Below are positions 13,617 to 17,557 of a DNA stretch of 17,557 bases, one piece after another (within the stretch, counting starts at the first letter, position 1; every line of letters begins with the position of its first letter). The stretch comes from Scatosoma sp045537295 (lineage in GTDB: Bacteria; Bacillota; Clostridia; Christensenellales; Borkfalkiaceae): the NCBI GenBank assembly GCA_045537295.1, contig JAZSPG010000106.1, positions 1-17,557 on the forward strand, given 5' to 3'. A program made the position numbers and the translations under genes. The notes beneath the pieces are model-generated. The model saw nothing but the letters and a program-made list of their open reading frames with translations, was not told the origin of the DNA and searched no databases.

Positions 13617-14606
13617 ATGAAAATTTTATTAGATGAAAACAAGTCCTTTTTTAAGGCGAATTTGCATTGTCATTCCACCTATTCGGACGGCAACCTCACA
13701 GTAGACCAGCTCAAAGAAGAATACAAAAAACGCGGATATTCCATCGTCGCGTTCACCGACCACGAGCATTTGATTGACAACTCGCGCTTAAACGACGAGA
13801 ATTTCCTCGCGATTACTTCCTGCGAAGTAGCGATTAAGGAATTCCCCGAACAATCCACGCTCGTCAATTTCGATATGCGCGTTTGCCACTTGAACTTTTA
13901 CGCGCTCGACCCGCACAACACGCTTACGCCTTGCTATCAATCGGTGTACGACCATTATATCACGGACGAAATCAAGCATTTGGTACGTTACGAAAAGCAA
14001 TACGAACGCGTGTACTCGGCGGACGGTATTAACGAAATGATTAAAATTGCCAACGAAAAGGGGTTTATCGTATGTTATAACCACCCTACTTGGTCGCTCG
14101 AAACCGCGCTCGATTACTTGCACTATGAGGGGTTGTTCGCCGTGGAAATTTACAATACGAGCTGTTACCGCCCCGGCGCGCGCACGGACGACGAGCACGT
14201 GTTCGACGATATGCTCCGTGCGGACAAAAAGCTGTTTTGTACCTGCGCGGACGATAACCACACGCTTAGCGGTGCATTCGGCGGTTGGGTTTGCGTGAAC
14301 GCGGACAAATTAGAATACGGCGCGGTTATGAACGCATTGCAACAAGGCGATTTTTACGCCTCGACAGGACCGCAAATTTTCTCGCTCATACAAAACGGCA
14401 ACGAGATAGAAATAAAGACCTCGCCCTGCAAAAAAATCGGCGTAATCACCCACGGCAGACGCGCGCCTGCAAAAAGCGCTAAACAGGGCGAAACGCTCAA
14501 CACCGCGAAATTCACCTTGCTCGACTCGGATAAATATTTCCGCGTCCGCGTCACCGACGAATACGGGAACACCGCATACACGCAAGCGTATCCCGCTGAG
14601 GAGTAA
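13617..14606 (+). CDS. PHP-domain metal-dependent phosphoesterase-like protein
   Basis: 329 residues; AGAGG ribosome site before the ATG and 21 bases after mnmA. Metal-binding residues of the PHP domain (PF02811) are in order: His17 and His19 with Asp24 in LHCHSTYSDG, His49 in FTDHEH, Glu70 in TSCE, His91 in CHLNFYALD, His156 in CYNHPTW, and Asp213 with His215 in CADDNH. These suggest a working two- or three-metal site. PHP proteins of this size hydrolyse phosphate esters such as histidinol phosphate or nucleotide 3',5'-phosphates, or serve unknown roles; the exact substrate cannot be told. The C-terminal part (about 240-329) looks like a beta-rich cap. It shares its transcript with mnmA and the gene after it. 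Confidence 0.88.
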   Translation: MKILLDENKSFFKANLHCHSTYSDGNLTVDQLKEEYKKRGYSIVAFTDHEHLIDNSRLNDENFLAITSCEVAIKEFPEQSTLVNFDMRVCHLNFYALDPHNTLTPCYQSVYDHYITDEIKHLVRYEKQYERVYSADGINEMIKIANEKGFIVCYNHPTWSLETALDYLHYEGLFAVEIYNTSCYRPGARTDDEHVFDDMLRADKKLFCTCADDNHTLSGAFGGWVCVNADKLEYGAVMNALQQGDFYASTGPQIFSLIQNGNEIEIKTSPCKKIGVITHGRRAPAKSAKQGETLNTAKFTLLDSDKYFRVRVTDEYGNTAYTQAYPAEE

Positions 14607-14614
14607 TTATTTTG
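14598..14614 (+). promoter_or_regulatory. Ribosome site and TTG start of the YwaF-like gene
   Basis: GAGGAG (14598-14603) lies eight bases before TTG at 14612-14614 and overlaps the last codons of the PHP gene. The next ATG (14698) has no such site, so TTG is the better start and implies translational coupling. Confidence 0.75.
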
Positions 14615-15517
14615 AACCGTTCACAAATCGGGCATATTAGCTTACCGTTAAGCCCGCCCCAGCCTAAAAATTTCATCAAACGCGTTTTAGAAATTATGGA
14701 CGGTCAAATGACCGAGCCTACGCCTTTTGGTTGGTTTCATTTTATCTTTTTGACGCTCACCGCGCTCGCCTGTGCGTTCGCGGTATGCAAGTGCCGAAAT
14801 ATAACCGAAAAACAACTGCGTAAAACGCTACTTATCACCTCTATCACGCTTATCTTACTGGAAATTTATAAACAAATAAATTGTGCGTATAACGTGGAGG
14901 AGGATAGTTGGAGCTACGCTTGGAGCGTGTTCCCCTTCCAGTTTTGTTCCTCGCCGTTATATATAATGCCGTTGGCGGTAATCGTACGGCGGGAAAGCTT
15001 GCGCAAGCGGTTATATGCATTTTTGGGTAGCTATTGCTTGGTGGCGGGGCTTATCGTAATGCTGTATCCCAGCACCGTATTCACCGAAACGGTAGGCGTA
15101 AATATTCAAACAATGCTTCATCACGGTGCAATGATAGTGATAGCTGTGTTGCTACTCGCTTCGAACAAAGTTTGCTTAAATTCCCGCGGACTTATTTCCG
15201 CGTTACCTGTGTTTTTAACGCTTTGCACAATCGCGATGGCAATGAACGGGCTGTATATCCTTTGTGGCGATAGCGAACAAAACTTTAATATGTTTTATAT
15301 CTCGCCCGCAGGCGAACCGCCCGCAGACTTTTTGGTTACCTTACTCGATTATATACCGTATATCGTATATCTTTTTGGGTATTTGTTTTTCTTCACCCTC
15401 GGCGCGTACCTCATATTGCTGTTCGCGGGTTTTCTCGATAAAAAATATGCAAAAAATACCCAGTCGGAAGAAATAAAAAATACGAACGACGATGCGGTTA
15501 AGGAGGATTTAAGATGA
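14612..15517 (+). CDS. YwaF-like integral membrane protein (TTG start)
   Basis: 301 residues with about seven hydrophobic segments at 42-60, 71-88, 105-125, 135-152, 167-184, 194-216 and 246-274. WSVFPFQFCSSPLYIMPLA (104-122) and NIQTMLHHG (164-172) resemble conserved parts of YwaF/TIGR02206 membrane proteins, whose function is unknown. The tail (about 275-301) is polar with Glu, Asn and Asp and is cytoplasmic. The gene starts six bases after the PHP stop and its last four bases overlap the SDR start (ATGA), so expression of all three is linked. The family call is by resemblance only; it could be another small-molecule or protein-modifying membrane family. Confidence 0.6.
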   Translation: MNRSQIGHISLPLSPPQPKNFIKRVLEIMDGQMTEPTPFGWFHFIFLTLTALACAFAVCKCRNITEKQLRKTLLITSITLILLEIYKQINCAYNVEEDSWSYAWSVFPFQFCSSPLYIMPLAVIVRRESLRKRLYAFLGSYCLVAGLIVMLYPSTVFTETVGVNIQTMLHHGAMIVIAVLLLASNKVCLNSRGLISALPVFLTLCTIAMAMNGLYILCGDSEQNFNMFYISPAGEPPADFLVTLLDYIPYIVYLFGYLFFFTLGAYLILLFAGFLDKKYAKNTQSEEIKNTNDDAVKEDLR

Positions 15518-16290
15518 AAAAAATAGCTATCGTCACGGGCGCGTCCAGCGGTATCGGTAAGGAATTTTTTCTTTCCGTAACGCAAAAAGCGGACGAGTTA
15601 GACGAAATTTGGGTGGTTGCGCGAGGCGAAGAAAAGTTGAAACAGTTACAACCGCTTTCTCCCCTGCCCTTGCGCGTATTTGCGCTGGATTTGTCCGAAA
15701 AATCGGCAATCGACGAGCTGGAACGCGTATTTATAGAGGAAAAACCGCAAATTGAGTATTTAATTTGCGCGTCGGGGTTCGGGCGGTTTTGCGCCGTAGA
15801 AGAGGACGACAACGGCGTTTTGCAAAATATGGTAGACTTAAACTGCCGTTCTATCGTGGGCTTGACGCGGGCGAGTTTCCCCTATATCACAAAAGGCGGT
15901 ACGGTGATACTTATCGCCTCGATGGCGTCGTTACAGCCGATTCCGTATATCGCGGTATACGGCGCGAGTAAGGCGTTCGTACTCTCTTACGGCAGAGCGT
16001 TGAACAAGGAACTTCGGGCAAGTCGTGGCGCGCGGTGTCTTTGCGTTTGTCCGTTCTGGACGAAAACGGCGTTTTTCGACAGGGCAACGGCGGAAAAGAC
16101 GGTGGTGAAAAAGTATTCGGTGATGTACGAACCCCCGCAAATCGTCAAGCGGGCTTGGAAAGACTTGAAAAAGAAAAACCGCGACGTATCCATTTACGGC
16201 GGGAAAGCCAAGGGGCAGGCGTTGCTTGTCAAATTATTCCCTCATCGGTTCGTGATGTGGGTATGGCTCAAACAACAGGGCTTGAAATAA
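15514..16290 (+). CDS. Short-chain dehydrogenase/reductase (SDR)
   Basis: 258 residues, classical SDR length. TGASSGIG (8-15) binds the NAD(P) cofactor; Ser136, Tyr149 and Lys153 (in YGASK) form the catalytic set with Asn110. The usual NNAG motif is changed to CASGFG near 85-90. Substrates are unknown; the C-terminal part with 'YGGKAKGQALLVKLFPHRF' resembles SDRs of the ketoacyl/ceramide-synthase-like DltE type that act on lipids, an inference only. Ribosome site AAGGAGG precedes the ATG, which overlaps the YwaF-like stop by four bases. It is the last gene of the mnmA operon, ending at a strong terminator. The membrane partner upstream hints at work on lipid-linked compounds. Confidence 0.88.
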   Translation: MKKIAIVTGASSGIGKEFFLSVTQKADELDEIWVVARGEEKLKQLQPLSPLPLRVFALDLSEKSAIDELERVFIEEKPQIEYLICASGFGRFCAVEEDDNGVLQNMVDLNCRSIVGLTRASFPYITKGGTVILIASMASLQPIPYIAVYGASKAFVLSYGRALNKELRASRGARCLCVCPFWTKTAFFDRATAEKTVVKKYSVMYEPPQIVKRAWKDLKKKNRDVSIYGGKAKGQALLVKLFPHRFVMWVWLKQQGLK

Positions 16291-16310
16291 GGATAAAGGG
16301 CAAAAGATAA

Positions 16311-16347
16311 AGGCGTTGAACGGTATTCGTTCAACGCCTCGTATTTT
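16311..16347. terminator. Bidirectional terminator between the SDR and SecB-like genes
   Basis: AGGCGTTGAACG (16311-16322) and CGTTCAACGCCT (16328-16339) make a perfect 12-bp stem with loop GTATT. On the plus strand CGTATTTTTT follows; on the minus strand TTATCTTTT follows. It can end both converging transcripts. Confidence 0.88.
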
Positions 16348-16360
16348 TTGCGAAAGTTAT

Positions 16361-16792
16361 TTAGTTGAGATTTTCGGGAGCGGGCGTTTCGCCTCTGTCC
16401 TCGGGGAACATCGTACCTGCGGGAATAACGGGCAAAATCAAGGGATTGATAAACGCGTTTGCCGTCAACGCCGACACCGCCGAGCGAAGATACGGGTATA
16501 CGATTTCCGTCATATTGATAACCAAGTCTTGCTTGTCGAGTTCAGTTTCGATTTCTTCCGCTTCGAAAATACCTACCAAACGCGCCTTTACGTTAAAAGG
16601 TTTGGGTTCGGTTTCCGTCGATTCAACTTTTACCTCTAAGGTTAAAAACCAAAGCTTATCGTTTTCCTGTACGCGACGAACGGTACGGGCGAACTGGGGT
16701 TTAATTTCGAACTTACTGTTTTTGTCCATTTTGATACGGTTAATGGTATACGTAAGTTCTTCCGCCATAATTTGTCTTAATGCATATTTCAT
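16361..16792 (-). CDS. SecB-like protein-export chaperone
   Basis: 143 residues from the ATG at 16792, set by GAGGTGG upstream; a 21-codon in-frame extension reaches into the promoter and is rejected. Beta-strand rich, with acidic bias in the middle. YPYLRSAVSALTANAFINPLILPVIPAG (about 99-126) matches the SecB C-terminal pattern of aromatic-Pro-x-x-Arg, a Thr-containing helix and PPLxLPxI. SecB-fold proteins (PF02556) bind unfolded preproteins or toxins in TA-chaperone systems; SecB-like members occur in Gram-positive genomes too. The tail after about 125 is acidic. No toxin or antitoxin gene is next to it, so a stand-alone chaperone role is more likely than a TAC system. Confidence 0.7.
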   Translation of the reverse strand: MKYALRQIMAEELTYTINRIKMDKNSKFEIKPQFARTVRRVQENDKLWFLTLEVKVESTETEPKPFNVKARLVGIFEAEEIETELDKQDLVINMTEIVYPYLRSAVSALTANAFINPLILPVIPAGTMFPEDRGETPAPENLN

Positions 16793-16826
16793 AATGCCCA
16801 CCTCGAAAATTTTTATTCTTGCGTTT

Positions 16827-16855
16827 ATTATATCACGCTTTTCCCCTTTTGTCAA
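16827..16855 (-). promoter_or_regulatory. Perfect-consensus promoter of the SecB-like gene
   Basis: On the minus strand TTGACA (16855-16850), 17 bases, TATAAT (16832-16827), both hexamers perfect. Start expected near 16820, leaving a leader of about 28 bases. Confidence 0.9.
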
Positions 16856-17061
16856 CGCAAAAACGGAGTTGATTATATATAAACGCCTTTTTTCTTAGAT
16901 AAACAAGTTTGAGGAAAGTTTTTTTTGGAAAAATCGAACTGCTTTTTAGGTATTACGGCGCGAATTTAGATATTTTAGTTCCGTTATTTTTTTATATTTT
17001 GAATGCAAAAAAAATAAATTAAAATTTTTTTATTTTTTTTTGAAAAACCATAAAAAAACGC

Positions 17062-17090
17062 TTGCCTTTCTTTTTAGAATGTGGTATAGT
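17062..17090 (+). promoter_or_regulatory. Promoter of the tRNA cluster
   Basis: TTGCCT (17062-17067), 17 bases, TATAGT (17085-17090) with an upstream TG-G giving an extended -10. The start would be near 17097, nine bases before tRNA-Val. The 170 bases before it are very A/T rich with long T-runs and may act as an UP element. Confidence 0.65.
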
Positions 17091-17105
17091 ATATAAGCTT
17101 TCGAC

Positions 17106-17181
17106 GGAAGTTTAGCTCAGCTGGGAGAGCATCTGCCTTACAAGCAGAGGGTCATAGGTTCGAACCCTATAACTTCCACCA
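17106..17181 (+). tRNA. tRNA-Val, anticodon TAC
   Basis: Acceptor GGAAGTT/AACTTCC is perfect; D stem GCTC/GAGC; anticodon stem TCTGC/GCAGA with loop CTTACAA, anticodon TAC (reads GTA, GTG); T stem ATAGG/CCTAT with loop TTCGAAC; encoded CCA. Confidence 0.97.
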
Positions 17182-17184
17182 TAG

Positions 17185-17300
17185 AAAAACAGTGCGGATA
17201 AAGTATGCGGGAATAGCTCAGTGGTAGAGCGTCACCTTGCCAAGGTGAATGTCGCGGGTTCGAATCTCGTTTCCCGCTCCAAAATATTCGCACTGTTTTT
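17185..17300 (+). repeat. 16-bp inverted repeat enclosing tRNA-Gly
   Basis: AAAAACAGTGCGGATA (17185-17200) and TATTCGCACTGTTTTT (17285-17300) are complementary over 16 bases, with one G-U in RNA. The tRNA-Gly lies between them in the loop, and a T-rich run follows. The arms could form a processing stem or a terminator whose loop holds the tRNA. No other tRNA here has such arms. Confidence 0.75.
17207..17281 (+). tRNA. tRNA-Gly, anticodon GCC
   Basis: Acceptor GCGGGAA/TTCCCGC is perfect; D stem GCTC/GAGC; anticodon stem TCACC/GGTGA with loop TTGCCAA, anticodon GCC (reads GGC, GGT); T stem GCGGG/CTCGT with two G-T pairs, loop TTCGAAT; discriminator T and encoded CCA. Confidence 0.96.
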
Positions 17301-17335
17301 TATTTTAATTTTTACCGTCAGGGTAGGTAGTATAA

Positions 17336-17410
17336 GGCGCTATAGCCAAGTGGTAAGGCCAAGGTCTGCAAAACCTTTATCCCCCGGTTCAAATCCGGGT
17401 GGCGCCTCCA
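17336..17410 (+). tRNA. tRNA-Cys, anticodon GCA
   Basis: Acceptor GGCGCTA/TGGCGCC with one T-G pair; D stem GCC/GGC; anticodon stem AAGGT/ACCTT with loop CTGCAAA, anticodon GCA; T stem CCCGG/CCGGG with loop TTCAAAT; discriminator T, typical of tRNA-Cys is U; encoded CCA. No separate promoter is clear in the 35 bases before it, so it is probably read from upstream. Confidence 0.96.
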
Positions 17411-17411
17411 A

Positions 17412-17448
17412 AAAACTCTGCACTTTTACGGTGCAGAGTTTTATTTTT
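17412..17448 (+). terminator. Terminator after tRNA-Cys
   Basis: AAAACTCTGCAC (17412-17423) and GTGCAGAGTTTT (17431-17442) pair over 12 bases with loop TTTTACG, followed by ATTTTT. It ends the Val-Gly-Cys transcript, so tRNA-Leu needs read-through or its own promoter. Confidence 0.85.
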
Positions 17449-17457
17449 AAAAATAAG

Positions 17458-17471
17458 CCGTATTCATACGG
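17458..17471. repeat. Short inverted repeat before tRNA-Leu
   Basis: CCGTAT, TC, ATACGG: six-base arms 15 bases before tRNA-Leu. Too close-spaced for a good RNA hairpin; it may be a protein site in the tRNA-Leu promoter or one arm of a structure continued beyond the window. Confidence 0.3.
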
Positions 17472-17485
17472 TCAAAATACATTAT

Positions 17486-17557
17486 GCCGCTGTGGTGGAA
17501 TAGGCAGACGCAAGGGACTTAAAATCCCTCGGAGTAACATCCGTGCCGGTTCAAGTC
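17486..17557 (+). tRNA. tRNA-Leu, anticodon TAA (3' end beyond window)
   Basis: The acceptor 5' strand GCCGCTG, the D arm with GG, anticodon stem AGGGA/TCCCT with loop CTTAAAA (anticodon TAA, reads TTA, TTG) and a long variable arm CGGAGTAACATCCG are visible, which marks a class II leucine tRNA. The window ends inside the T arm. Confidence 0.93.

Noticed and set aside
14310..14585. Minus-strand frames opposite the PHP gene
   Set aside because: They overlap a well-supported PHP gene and lack ribosome sites and motifs.
16793..16855. Extended N-terminus of the SecB-like protein
   Set aside because: It starts inside the -35 box of the gene's own promoter.
16856..17061. A/T-rich gap before the tRNA cluster as a small RNA or origin
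   Set aside because: Only T- and A-runs are seen; no stem-terminator pair, no DnaA-box cluster and no convincing open frame.

Overview
The window looks like chromosome of a Bacillota (Firmicutes) bacterium, probably a Clostridia-type anaerobe; this is an inference from gene content and signals, not from a marker gene. Supporting signs are strong AGGAGG-type ribosome sites, TTGACA/TATAAT promoters with 17-base spacers, LemA, DUF378 and YwaF-like proteins, an FtsX-type ABC fusion, and tRNA genes with encoded CCA. Most genes are housekeeping or small accessory genes; there is no phage, transposase, CRISPR array or rRNA.

Layout. 1-334 (minus): 5' part of an HI0933-family flavoprotein whose promoter places the transcript start at or next to the ATG. 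515-1948 (plus): a divergent, membrane-anchored protein with two YegP/DUF1508 modules, closed by a strong terminator. 2023-5042 (minus): DUF2207 membrane protein, LemA and a small DUF378 protein, with terminators separating LemA from both neighbours. 5127-8847 (minus): an alpha/beta hydrolase downstream of a 913-residue ATPase-permease fusion of the MacB/FtsX type. 9066-10352 (plus): M18 aminopeptidase, divergent from the ABC gene across a promoter region with two inverted repeats. 10380-11957 (minus): a tightly coupled operon of two unrecognised membrane proteins and a TetR regulator. 12094-12384: a tRNA-Arg(CCG) gene on the minus strand followed by a GC-rich structured segment that carries displaced copies of two pieces of that tRNA. 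12510-16290 (plus): an mnmA - PHP - YwaF-like - SDR operon. 16361-16792 (minus): a SecB-like chaperone, sharing a bidirectional terminator with the operon. 17062 to the end (plus): a tRNA cluster Val(TAC), Gly(GCC), Cys(GCA), Leu(TAA, cut off by the window).

What is most worth a second look: (a) the tRNA-Arg-derived, hairpin-rich element at 12094-12311; (b) the 16-bp complementary arms that enclose tRNA-Gly; (c) the apparently leaderless flavoprotein gene; (d) the unusual tail-anchored-like architecture of the double YegP protein; (e) the coupled membrane-protein/TetR operon with a palindrome at its start site. No complete new defence or metabolic system is evident. All assignments come from reading motifs by eye; none was checked by database search.
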